Shown here piece by piece: positions 40,023 through 48,429 of a stretch of 64,000 bases of DNA. The notes beneath the pieces are model-generated. The model was not told the origin of the DNA, did not search any database, and saw nothing but the letters and a program-made list of their open reading frames with translations. The translations under genes and the position numbers were made by a program. The DNA comes from Bin87 sp965208015 (GTDB lineage: Bacteria; Chloroflexota; Dehalococcoidia; Lucifugimonadales; UBA3495): the NCBI GenBank assembly GCA_965208015.1, contig OZ242308.1, positions 248,001-312,000 of the forward strand, in the 5' to 3' direction. How positions within the stretch are numbered: the stretch's first letter is position 1; every line of letters starts with the position of its first letter.

Positions 40023-41654
40023 TCAGATGCCGCAGACACCTTCACATTCGTCCAGCATTAACTGGTCATAGTCTGGCGAATCAGAAAAGTCGATTTCATC
40101 TAGGGGGAGCCGAAGGCGGTGCAAGTACGCGTTCCCCTTTTTGCTTATACCGTTTTTTACGATTGGGTCGTTGCGCAGGGCGCGGTCGACGGTAATCGCG
40201 TCTTGGAAAGAATCTGGGTCGTGGTCGCGGAGCCATTTCCATTCGGCGTTGGTGTGGTACGGGCACCCGATGCACGAACTACGTGGTAGGTAGCGGTCAG
40301 GGTACTCCTCATGGAACCAGTTAAGCAGGTAGCCTCGGCTTAACCCCAATTCCACGAGTGGGAATTTGCTGTCAATCCATTCTTCTCTGCTGGGTTTGGC
40401 CCGCACAGCCTCATCAGCACTGATGCCCATCCAAATTTCCGCGAAAACGCCCATCGGAGCGCGCCTTCCGTATTCGAGGCCAATCCTGCCGCGAAGGTAG
40501 TCCTGGATAGGCTTGATTTTGTACTGGTTCGTGCACTGACGGCTTGCTAGCGCGTTACTACCGTCTGGGTTTACCAAGAACGCCGGGATGGTCAGGTAAG
40601 GTCTGCCCTCTGCGCTGACTCCTTTCAGGATGTTGTCCCTGAGGTTCCCGCTTTGGACTCGCACGATTTCGAATGACAGCTTTGACTCTAACCAATCAAG
40701 GTGCTCATAGACGTGCGGTGGCTCCCATCCGGTGTCTGCAAACACTGCTACGTCAGGCTTTGGCAAGCCATGTAAACCTTTATCAGCCATCAATGCCAGA
40801 ACGGTTGATTGTACGCCGGCGCCCAGGCTGATGGAACGTATGGTAGGCTTGCGATTTCGCAGCTTTGAACGGTCGCTGACTAGGTGAGGGCTTGACATGA
40901 TGTCGTCGAGGTGCCTGAGGATCATTTCGCGGATTTCGTCTCGGGGCAGGACTTCCAGGAGTTTGGTTCCAGCTTCCAGGTTGATGCGCCTGAAAAGTTC
41001 CATTCCTCCGGCCTCGGCTTTTATCCCTTGACCTTCGTTGAGCAACGCTCTGACGAACTCTGCTAGCAGGATAGGTGACCGCATGATCGTAGAGCGGATG
41101 AGGACATGGTAGTGTACGGCGAAATTTGCGAAATGGTCCAATGCTTCTTGGGCTGTGAAGGCTCCAGCAGAAGCTTCTGCGGCTTTGATGGCGGTGTGCG
41201 CTATCCACCAAGTACGGGCCGCGGTGTTGCTGTTCCAGATGGCGGAGTTCTGGTTTTTGGCGAACCAGTGGGTTTTGACGTGGTCCGACAGGTCGGTGTT
41301 TTTGTTGCGGCGCCAGCGCTCCAAGCTGTAGGCGTGCATCTTGAAATGGGTCAACCAGGACCACATCAACTGATCGGTCGCACGGGCTGGGTCCATACCC
41401 TCCAGGGTGCGGTAAAACCCGATGGCTTGTCTGTCAGCTTGGTTGCGGTTGCCGGAGCTCACTGGCTGGAGGGAGATCGGTCCACTCGCCGTGATGCCTG
41501 TGGGTTCGGTATAGTGGTCGAGACCGCCCTCGGCCAGTACCGCGGCAAAGTCGGCCTCAGCATCGAGGTAGATTACTGGATCTCGCTCGGCCCGTAGCCT
41601 GAGGTAGTCGTGTGCCTCATCCGTGAATCTCAGGATGGGTTCGTTTGTTGCCAT
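40023..41654 (-). CDS. DUF6339-like domain fused to a PAPS-reductase/DndC-like PP-loop protein with Fe-S cysteines
   Basis: A 543-residue two-part protein. Residues about 80-255 are helical and resemble DUF6339-type domains (W-L-T-H-F-K-M-H-A-Y-S, W-F-A-K-N-Q-N, R-T-W-W-I-A-H-T). From about 270 comes an adenine-nucleotide alpha hydrolase: S-L-G-A-G-V-Q-S-T as the PP loop, V-F-A-D-T-G-W-E-P-P, and cysteines C374, C461-x-x-C464 (S-S-C-I-G-C-P-Y-H) and C537/C541 near the end that could hold an iron-sulphur cluster. PAPS-reductase-like enzymes such as DndC insert sulphur into DNA; others act on tRNA. Here the target is unknown. The gene is five bases behind the preceding stop. Confidence 0.78.
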   Translation of the reverse strand: MATNEPILRFTDEAHDYLRLRAERDPVIYLDAEADFAAVLAEGGLDHYTEPTGITASGPISLQPVSSGNRNQADRQAIGFYRTLEGMDPARATDQLMWSWLTHFKMHAYSLERWRRNKNTDLSDHVKTHWFAKNQNSAIWNSNTAARTWWIAHTAIKAAEASAGAFTAQEALDHFANFAVHYHVLIRSTIMRSPILLAEFVRALLNEGQGIKAEAGGMELFRRINLEAGTKLLEVLPRDEIREMILRHLDDIMSSPHLVSDRSKLRNRKPTIRSISLGAGVQSTVLALMADKGLHGLPKPDVAVFADTGWEPPHVYEHLDWLESKLSFEIVRVQSGNLRDNILKGVSAEGRPYLTIPAFLVNPDGSNALASRQCTNQYKIKPIQDYLRGRIGLEYGRRAPMGVFAEIWMGISADEAVRAKPSREEWIDSKFPLVELGLSRGYLLNWFHEEYPDRYLPRSSCIGCPYHTNAEWKWLRDHDPDSFQDAITVDRALRNDPIVKNGISKKGNAYLHRLRLPLDEIDFSDSPDYDQLMLDECEGVCGI

Positions 41655-41658
41655 TTTC

Positions 41659-42507
41659 TTACTCCAGGTCGGATGGGTCAGCGAGGCTGACCAGTAGCCG
41701 GCCTAGTGGTGCTTCCAGGATGATTTGGGCGTAACGAGACGCATTGCGGCGAACGGTTTCGTTGTCGGCGTCGATTTGATGGCGTTCGAGGGCAGTCTGT
41801 AGCGCTTGCGCCCACCCATTATAGGGGTACTCGTGCATCTGATGCAGTGCCTGTGTTATGGCGTTCAAGTAGAACGTGGTGGCTAGCGTGGATCGCCCAA
41901 GTTGGCTGGACCGCTGGCTCCTCAGCCGCTCCAACAGGAGCTTGTCGGCAGGGTTCACGCACAGCTTGATGCGGTCGGATTCCAAGTCAAGGTCGTAGTG
42001 TCCACGGGCAATGTCGGTGTTGGCAACGAGGTCAACGGCCGAGTGCAACGAGGTTTCAGTGACGGTGATGCGGATAGAATCAGCCACGGCAAGGATTGAT
42101 CCGCGTGGCAGGTCAAATCCGTCCGGTTTCAATTCCCGTATTTCTGCAGTGTGTTCTGGGCTGGCAAAGCCGCGAAGAGGCTGGGTCGCTACAATGTAAG
42201 GGGTAGCGATTATCTCATGGGCGTACTCTCTGGCAGGTAGAGCTAAGTACTGGGTATTGTTTTGTCCGGCGGTGTGGAGCTGGCGATGGAACGTTCGGAC
42301 GCAAGCTGTCTGGAGTGCGTAATCAGCATGGTGCCGCTCGATGAGCTCTTGCAGTGATTCGCTGTTAAGTTGGTATTCCAAAGCTAGGTTGATCATTTCC
42401 CCGTTGCTCAGGACGCTGTTCCGAACATGGCAGTTGAAGCCAGACAGGGGGTAATCATCGGTGGTTTTTGAAAGAAGCGGGTAGGGTAGAAGTCGCTGGT
42501 GCCACAT
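41659..42507 (-). CDS. Uncharacterised protein of the six-gene operon (282 residues)
   Basis: I do not recognise this family. The protein is soluble and mixed alpha/beta. It has a Tyr/His-rich start (W-H-Q-R-L-L-P-Y-P-L-L), a central part with A-L-P-A-R-E-Y-A-H-E-I-I-A, and a helical end with Y-N-G-W-A-Q-A-L-Q-T-A-L-E-R. No catalytic signature or membrane segment is visible. ATG 42507 has GGAG seven bases upstream and lies 15 bases after the GHKL gene stop. Being always within a tight operon with an ATPase and a PP-loop enzyme would suggest an adaptor or specificity subunit, but that is only inferred from position. Confidence 0.75.
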   Translation of the reverse strand: MWHQRLLPYPLLSKTTDDYPLSGFNCHVRNSVLSNGEMINLALEYQLNSESLQELIERHHADYALQTACVRTFHRQLHTAGQNNTQYLALPAREYAHEIIATPYIVATQPLRGFASPEHTAEIRELKPDGFDLPRGSILAVADSIRITVTETSLHSAVDLVANTDIARGHYDLDLESDRIKLCVNPADKLLLERLRSQRSSQLGRSTLATTFYLNAITQALHQMHEYPYNGWAQALQTALERHQIDADNETVRRNASRYAQIILEAPLGRLLVSLADPSDLE

Positions 42508-42522
42508 CGTGATTCTCCGAGG

Positions 42523-44283
42523 TCATTGGAGCGTGAATGCTAGGTTAGCAATGTCTTGCGCGGCTGTAACCTTCAGACGCACTCGCTGGTCCTTTTCCAC
42601 CTTGATAGTTGCAACGCCGTCGGATAGGTCAACGGGCCTTCCTGGGTCGTCTAAGTCTTCCACGCTGATAATGTCAATGCGTGTTTCGTTGGTGCGTTCG
42701 GCTCCAGTCGGGTGCAGTTTGAGGGCCACTGTGCCGGCTTGGTCAACATTGAACGCTACCAGGGCCAGGTTGGCGCCAGTGCTGATAATCCGCTGATTCC
42801 GCAGGGACGGGGCTCGGTGGCCTGATTTAGCTTCCATCAGTGCTCGATGTTGGGCGGAATAGGGCTTTGTCTCTAACACGGTAGTCTGTAATGGGATGTC
42901 CCTTGGGGCATCCAGAGCGAGCTCTGGAAGTGCGTAAGCTAGTTCCGACAGGTTGCTGGTAGCGTGGCATTGGGTAGTGTTGAATGCGCCGTCGTACGTT
43001 TCACGCAGAGCTTTCCTGGCTTTGTTCAGAATAGACTCCGCTCGCTTCCGCTCGGAGATTCCCTTGAACTGCTGAGGCGTAATGGCATCGTGCCCAGGAT
43101 TCTCCATGGCTCTGAGCCACTCGTCTCCCTGCGGAGTTGCCGCCACTAGCACTGCGGAATAATCTGGCCAGAAGCTCCGGTTTTGCGGTGCGAGGCCGTT
43201 TCGTTTCTGTTCCCTGCTGTCGGTGATCAGCATACCGTTGCGGTTAAGGCAGGCGGTTCGCCTAGGCCCGTCTCCTGTGAGGATGTAGACCTGTAGCGGC
43301 CCGAGTGGGCTTTCAGTTTGGATCGTTTGCGCAACACAGTCACGGATTGCGCGGTAGTAGGCGTAGCTTTCTCTTTCCCCAACGGTTGTGAAATGCTGGT
43401 CGATGGTCTCATGGTTGAGCACTGTGGGAGGCTGGTCTGGATTTGCTTGGATTTCAACGACCAATTGCTTGTCGTGGATGGCGTAGAAGAAGTTCTTCAG
43501 GACCGCCGCGACAGCGGCCCCTGCCCAGTTTGCGCAGTGGGCATTAAAACCGAGGATGAATACGCCTGTGCCGGTGTCAGGAAGCCTGAATACATCGGGA
43601 ATTTCCTTGCCTCTCAGGGGTTGCTTGGCCGCGGTGCGGTAGAAGCCGATGTGTTGAAGCTGCCCTTCCCTGCCCGAGGGGTCGGCGTGAGCGACAAGCC
43701 TTGATTTACCCTGTAACCTTTCCTCGCGTCCCTTGCGTCGGGCTACGTAACGGGTGGCGTACATAACGGTTTGGAGGTCACTCACGTTGAAGATAGCGTT
43801 CTTCCCGATCCCGTTTGACCCACCGGATGCGGGCCTGCTTTTACGCACGACGCCTTCTTGGATTACCAGTGCTTTCCAGTTGGGGTCTACTAGGCCAGTA
43901 GTGCCGCTGTCGATGATGCAAAGGCAATTAATATCGGGTTGATCCAGTGCTTGCAGGGCATTGGCGTAGGCGGTGGTGGCTTCTGTCTGTTGCTTCTCTT
44001 TCGCCGATGAAAGACAGGACTCCAAGTGTGGGCGTAGGCTGTTTCCGCCGATAACGTGGTTGGGGATTTGGGCTTCCGTGAAAGATACACGGACTGGTTC
44101 GTACAGGCCGTCCACCTTGGCGTCCATGGAGTTCTGGATCATTTCACGAACCAGGTGAGCTACAGGGTCAGCGCGGAAGTGCGCGGCGGCAGCGTCAACG
44201 AACCCGTACTCTGCTCCATCCTCGTTGGGTGGAAACTGCCACGTAGCCTGGAGACCATCGGGCTGCCTCGTGATTGCGGTCAA
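42523..44283 (-). CDS. Hsp90-like GHKL ATPase, first gene of the operon
   Basis: A 586-residue protein with GHKL motifs: L-V-R-E-M-I-Q-N-S-M-D-A (N box, 44-55), C-I-I-D-S-G-T-T-G-L (G1, about 122-131) and G-G-S-N-G-I-G-K-N-A-I-F (G2, about 154-165). G1 is unusual in lacking D-N-G. The C-terminal 120 residues look like a beta-sandwich (L-A-L-V-A-F-N-V-D, V-A-L-K-L-H-P-T-G). The start is TTG 44283 with GGAGG nine bases upstream. It differs from the MORC-like protein of the same operon and from the double-GHKL protein, giving three unlike GHKL ATPases within 13 kb. ATP-dependent conformational switching is expected. Confidence 0.75.
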   Translation of the reverse strand: MTAITRQPDGLQATWQFPPNEDGAEYGFVDAAAAHFRADPVAHLVREMIQNSMDAKVDGLYEPVRVSFTEAQIPNHVIGGNSLRPHLESCLSSAKEKQQTEATTAYANALQALDQPDINCLCIIDSGTTGLVDPNWKALVIQEGVVRKSRPASGGSNGIGKNAIFNVSDLQTVMYATRYVARRKGREERLQGKSRLVAHADPSGREGQLQHIGFYRTAAKQPLRGKEIPDVFRLPDTGTGVFILGFNAHCANWAGAAVAAVLKNFFYAIHDKQLVVEIQANPDQPPTVLNHETIDQHFTTVGERESYAYYRAIRDCVAQTIQTESPLGPLQVYILTGDGPRRTACLNRNGMLITDSREQKRNGLAPQNRSFWPDYSAVLVAATPQGDEWLRAMENPGHDAITPQQFKGISERKRAESILNKARKALRETYDGAFNTTQCHATSNLSELAYALPELALDAPRDIPLQTTVLETKPYSAQHRALMEAKSGHRAPSLRNQRIISTGANLALVAFNVDQAGTVALKLHPTGAERTNETRIDIISVEDLDDPGRPVDLSDGVATIKVEKDQRVRLKVTAAQDIANLAFTLQ

Positions 44284-45811
44284 GGGTATCAGCCTCCTTG
44301 GGCAAGATATGGATGTCCTGGGCTACGGCAACGGAGGGTAACACGACGACTAGCAGGATGTGCCAGCCCCACGGGCTTGCCAGATGCTCACAATCTGCAC
44401 AACGTTTCGTTCTCGTGTATGATCGCCCTGCAAATTGTAACACTTCTCATTCGGAGTTTTCGTCGTTGCTCGCGCGTTGTCGTCATCAGCTAAGCCGGCA
44501 TTAGCGATTTTCATACATCCCACGGGTCGCACGGAGTTGATACCGCACAGCACCAGAGCGCCATTGAGCCGGGGGAAACCCCGCACTCCACGCCTAGTTC
44601 TAGGCTCCTGTACAAGTGCAGCCGTATCCTTGTGTACCTCATATGGGCGTAATCGTCGGCCCCAGATACGCCAATGCTGGGCTAGTTGGCGTTTTCAATT
44701 GCCCGGGTCCATTCGTCTCGCCACACAGCAGCGAGCGCAACGATTGCTCCGTAATCTGACCAAGAAATTCTGCCCCGGCGCACGAAAAGATTGGACGCCC
44801 ACATCAGGTTGCAGTAAACTTGTCGGTGCAGAGGGGCGGACCTTACAGCGTAACCTCCCACCTGAAAGTTCGCAGTGTGGTACGCTTAGGCCCACCAAGC
44901 TGGACAAAATCAAGAACCTTCACCTTGAGGTTCGTGTTGGCGATATAACCGCCGCTGTCTTGGCCCCGCAGCAGGGTCGGTTAGTTACCGATGCCTGAAA
45001 GCCCCCCGCTGCGGTGTGGGGGCTTTTCATTCAGGCGGAGCAGGCGGCTCTAATGGTCCGGCGCAGCCTGTCCGCCCGGTTCAAGGCAGGGTTGGCACGG
45101 ACCAGACGGCGACCCACGCCGGGCCGGCCTCACTGGCCAGTAAAGTCCCCGGAGGTGGTGTAACAGGAGGAGGGTGGCAATAAGGCGGGCCGCCGCGTCA
45201 TCCTCATCAGAACAACAACGACGAACCCGATATAGGAGGCAACGATGACCCCGTACAGCATGGGCTTTTTGAGCTACTGCGCAAGCGTGGCGTGGACGGA
45301 GATGTGGACTTTCTGCGGGAAGCCCTGTAGGCCGACAAGGGTATGTAACGGGCGAATTCAGGTATAAAGCCCTGGACATTCATGGAACCGAGCATAGAAT
45401 CCTCCGGGTCTTGAGGCCGCACTAAAACCGAGTTTTCGGGTTTGGGAACCGCCGTCTGAGTCGTCTACCGAAATGAAGGTGATTAACATGCTGCGAAAAT
45501 ACATATCCTTGTCAGAGCCCTGTAGGTGTGATCCGTCCCGGGTGCTGACCGAAGCGAAAGAGCCGGCTGAGGGGGTGGCTTGAGCAAAGTGCAGAGTGCC
45601 AGTTCGGTCTTCGTTGGATCACCAACACCCTTATTGAGGCATAGGGCCGTGCAAAAATCTGCGGCACTTGGCTGCTTGTTTGCTTGGATTGCGACATTCG
45701 TACAAATTTGCCGGATTCTGACACTTGCGGTTCGTGACGTAATTCGTCACGAGCCGTCCCGAATCTCGATGCCGCATCGGTAGCAAGTGCTCCTAATCGA
45801 CAGGGAATTGG
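44284..45811. other. Long region without a supported gene; probable relics
   Basis: About 1.5 kb. Apart from a terminator at 44994-45035, it holds only short frames. At 45244-45327 on the plus strand, one frame reads D-P-V-Q-H-G-L-F-E-L-L-R-K-R-G-V-D-G and D-V-D-F-L-R-E-A-L and then a stop. This faintly resembles the N-terminus of a mutator/IS256-type transposase and is probably a relic. A perfect inverted repeat TCGTGACG/CGTCACGA lies at 45732-45752. The left part must contain the promoter of the six-gene operon; TACAAT on the minus strand near 44431-44436 is a weak candidate. Confidence 0.45.
44994..45035 (+). terminator. Hairpin terminator, possibly bidirectional
   Basis: AAAGCCCCC (44998-45006) pairs with GGGGGCTTT (45018-45026), followed by TTTT overlap; outer arms CCTGAA and TTCAGG extend the stem. 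No intact gene ends here; a short plus-strand frame ending at 44998 may be the tail of a lost gene. Confidence 0.65.
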
Positions 45812-46858
45812 TCAGTGCTTGGCGACCCGTGTTGAGAATCTCTCGTTCGGGCTATCCTGCCGTGAGGCAGGATGGCGGAACGGTGGACGAAGCACATTCC
45901 GCAGTCGCTTCGAGATGCTGACTCTGCTGGCTCGGCGTTTGACGCGCAAAAAAGACAGGCTCATCCCTACGTTCGGCGTTTGGTAGTAGCCAAGGAGTAG
46001 GGAATCCTGCGGATTTTCGTCGCTGCTGAATTGCTCCACTGTGACGGGATCGCCCTGCCTGAGATGCGCGTACTCGGACGCAAGATTCTTGACGGTAGCT
46101 GACTGCCTTGCGTCACTGAAGTATAGGTTGCGATCCGCGGAAACCACCTGGAGGCTGTTGAGGACCTCGATGTCGGTTTCACTGGGCGGTTGCTTCTTAA
46201 CGTAATCGTAGACGTCTTTGTCGTACATCACCAACATGTGCTTCGGTGACAAGGGAAGAAAGATCTGGATCCCGGTCTGACCTAACCCGTCCGTGCCGTA
46301 GTCTCGGACCTGCTCCAAATACTGGTTGTACTTGAACACCGGGTTGTCGCTGGTAATGAAAGCGTCTTCCTCAACCTCCACCACGATGGACTTCAGGTCT
46401 CTCAGTGCTCCAGCCAAGTCGTCCGACATACGCAGGTTGTAAACCGGGAGGTCCTCGGGCCTGATGGCGTCAAATCGGATCCTTCTCCTGCTCTCGGCAT
46501 CTATTGCATCTCCGCCGACGAAATCTTGTAACTTGCGGTGCATCGTCGTTGTTCGCTCCGCTTGCGAAGGAGTGCGCAAGAGCTGAACCACCATGAATTG
46601 CCTGACGGTATCCATCTCACAGTCTTGCACATTGCCGCACAGCGCGGACAACGCGATGGACGACCGCGTTTCAAGTTCCGACAACGCACCTTCAATTTGA
46701 GCGGTTCGGTAATAATCAGGCTTGGCGCACTGGCTCTTGATGCTTGCGTCTCTTACCGTCAGCTGGCGCTGAACGTTGTGGAGATTGATGCGCCTGCATT
46801 CGCTTTTGAAACGCCGCAGGTAGAACTTGGGAACGTAGTGATGTTGCCTGGTGGGCAT
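45812..46858 (-). CDS. DUF4238 family protein
   Basis: A 348-residue protein starting M-P-T-R-Q-H-H-Y-V-P-K-F-Y-L-R-R-F, the hallmark of DUF4238 (conserved H-H-x-V-P ... Y-L-x-x-F), with the later F-I-T-S-D-N-P-V (family T-S-D-x-P). The His/Asp pattern suggests a metal-dependent nuclease-like activity, but the family is uncharacterised; members often appear in genomic islands and near defence genes. ATG 46858 has a distant GGAG. The last 50 residues are basic (R-V-K-R-R-A-S-R-V-S-I-S-K-R-L-R) and extend beyond the usual family end. It is a single gene with no close partner. Confidence 0.8.
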   Translation of the reverse strand: MPTRQHHYVPKFYLRRFKSECRRINLHNVQRQLTVRDASIKSQCAKPDYYRTAQIEGALSELETRSSIALSALCGNVQDCEMDTVRQFMVVQLLRTPSQAERTTTMHRKLQDFVGGDAIDAESRRRIRFDAIRPEDLPVYNLRMSDDLAGALRDLKSIVVEVEEDAFITSDNPVFKYNQYLEQVRDYGTDGLGQTGIQIFLPLSPKHMLVMYDKDVYDYVKKQPPSETDIEVLNSLQVVSADRNLYFSDARQSATVKNLASEYAHLRQGDPVTVEQFSSDENPQDSLLLGYYQTPNVGMSLSFLRVKRRASRVSISKRLRNVLRPPFRHPASRQDSPNERFSTRVAKH

Positions 46859-47045
46859 GACCCGACATATCTCCGCGAGCGGTAGTAGAAAATGTCTCTA
46901 CTCGGGATTCAGCCTGGCTGGCTGAGTGTGCAGCTGAGCGTCTGGCGGCATTCGTAACCGTGGCGTCCACCCTTCGGAAACCGGAACAAATCGCCTTCCG
47001 ATTGGATAATCATGGACTGGTTTGACCGTCGATTGTTTGCCGCAG

Positions 47046-47382
47046 TTAGCGGATACCTTGTGTTGTTGCCCGCCGTGCAGTTCTGAGTTCAGTCGGACTC
47101 AGGTTGCCCTGGTAGAAGTGGGAATGCAGTCTTTCCGCGGATGCCCAGTCCGAAACCCATTATTCTGACCCCTGCAAGGCACGCAATTTGGTTGCGGTGT
47201 TGCGATACGCTCCGTGGCTCGATGCCGGCCAGCCTCGGAGTTCTGCTACAGCCAGGGATAGTTGGGCGTAGGCCCCCCCACAGCAGTTCGGCGGCAATCA
47301 TGGTGTTGCCGCCGGTGTCGAATTCTTCGTTAGAGCGATCCAGGAGTTCCGTGCTGGCGTTGAGCCGCTGCTGAGTGTTCAT
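47046..47382 (-). pseudogene. HEPN-like gene broken by a frameshift and a stop
   Basis: Starts at ATG 47382, overlapping the stop of the upstream gene by 4 bases. The first 34 codons read R-L-N-A-S-T-E-L-L-D-R-S-N-E-E-F-D-T-G-G and N-T-M-I-A-A-E-L-L-W-G. At a run of seven C (47273-47279, plus strand) the frame must drop one base to continue as A-Y-A-Q-L-S-L-A-V-A-E-L-R-G-W-P and A-Y-R-N-T-A-T-K-L-R-A-L-Q-G-S-E. A TAA and W-V-S-D-W-A-S-A-E-R-L-H-S-H-F-Y-Q-G-N follow. This whole order is that of HEPN/PaREP1-like helical proteins ending in L-H-x-x-F-Y. The frameshift may be real decay or phase variation; the extra stop favours decay. Confidence 0.62.
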
Positions 47383-48071
47383 GCAGATGCCTGTCTCACG
47401 GCGTTAAGGCGGTTTGCTATCTGGATGGTGCGTTTGGCGAAGTTCTTGGCGTCTTCGTCGGAACCGCCTGCGCTGTCGTAACCCATTCCGAACTTTACTA
47501 AGTCGGGTTGGGCCATGGCTGCGCTGAAGGCACTGGTCAGGCCATGGCCCAACTCGGACGAACGGGCCAAAGCTTGTTGGATGTCCCAGATGATTTCCGG
47601 GGTTTGTCCGGTTGCCAGCAGTTCGACGGCTTCGTGAATACCGTCGTCATCGTGGAACCAATCATTTCGGGCTGCGATGGCTGCTATGGAGCAGGCCACG
47701 GCGCTGGTCAGACTCTCCGTGGCTTGTTGGGGTTGCATATCGAGAAAATGCCGGTCAGCCTGATCGAGGTAGTAATCGATTCGCTCGGTGGCGACTTCGT
47801 CTATGGTGTCGCCGAACTTGTCGCTAATTGGAGCGTAGCTGCTTTGGCCGCCTGGCAGTGGTTTGGGGTGAATACTGCCCTTCGTTGTCATAGCGGCCCC
47901 GTGGGCTGCTTTGAGGGCGTCCGTGATTGGGTGTCGGCTCTTGCTGAGGCCAATCCTTGCCAACATGTTGTTGCGTAGTCGGTTGGCTTCTGTGGCGTTG
48001 ACGGTGCCGACTTCCTTTTCGTAGGCGGCGATGGCAACGCGTTCGGCTAAGTCCAGGATGGCTTCGTTCAT
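47379..48071 (-). CDS. HEPN-like hypothetical protein (230 residues)
   Basis: A soluble helical protein. The segment Y-L-D-Q-A-D-R-H-F-L-D-M-Q-P-Q-Q-A-T-E-S and L-T-S-A-V-A-C-S-I-A-A-I-A-A-R-N-D-W has the same pattern as the broken downstream gene, so both appear to contain one HEPN-like module. No R-x4-6-H nuclease motif is clear. ATG 48071 has GGAG upstream. Its stop overlaps the start of the next gene (ATGA), so the two were an operon. Function unknown; HEPN modules commonly occur in RNA-cutting toxins or their partners. Confidence 0.6.
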   Translation of the reverse strand: MNEAILDLAERVAIAAYEKEVGTVNATEANRLRNNMLARIGLSKSRHPITDALKAAHGAAMTTKGSIHPKPLPGGQSSYAPISDKFGDTIDEVATERIDYYLDQADRHFLDMQPQQATESLTSAVACSIAAIAARNDWFHDDDGIHEAVELLATGQTPEIIWDIQQALARSSELGHGLTSAFSAAMAQPDLVKFGMGYDSAGGSDEDAKNFAKRTIQIANRLNAVRQASA

Positions 48072-48429
48072 GTTGGGTCCGCTCCCATAAGATGCGTATT
48101 GTTACCGTTGGGCAAGGTAGGAATGCTTGTGTTTTAAGCAATTGTAGCAGGCGGTGGTTATGTTGGAGAGGGAATTTCGTCAATCGAAGCAGGACTGCAC
48201 GGCTACCGATTTCGTTCAACTGAAGCGACGAAATCCGCCCGCGCGAACCGACGTGCTTCGGGATCCTTCTCTGGTCCTGATGTTTGAACCCGCCACCAGC
48301 TGGAGGGTTGCAGCCCGGTGTGGGTTGTTTAGGGTGTTGCCGTCCGCCTAGCGTTGGAAGTCATCGGCAGACACTCAGCTGCTCCAGACGCGTTGCCGGC
48401 TCTTGGAGCGTTACGGTTGCGGCACTGCG
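48072..48429. other. Gap between the dynamin operon and the HEPN-like pair
   Basis: About 360 bases. No frame with a ribosome site or recognisable motif is seen on either strand. It presumably contains the promoter of the 48071 gene and the end of the dynamin transcript; no clear terminator is visible. Confidence 0.45.

Noticed and set aside
44477..44998. 173-residue plus-strand frame ending at the terminator
   Set aside because: Only its last 35 residues look protein-like; no ribosome site or family. Kept only as a possible relic.
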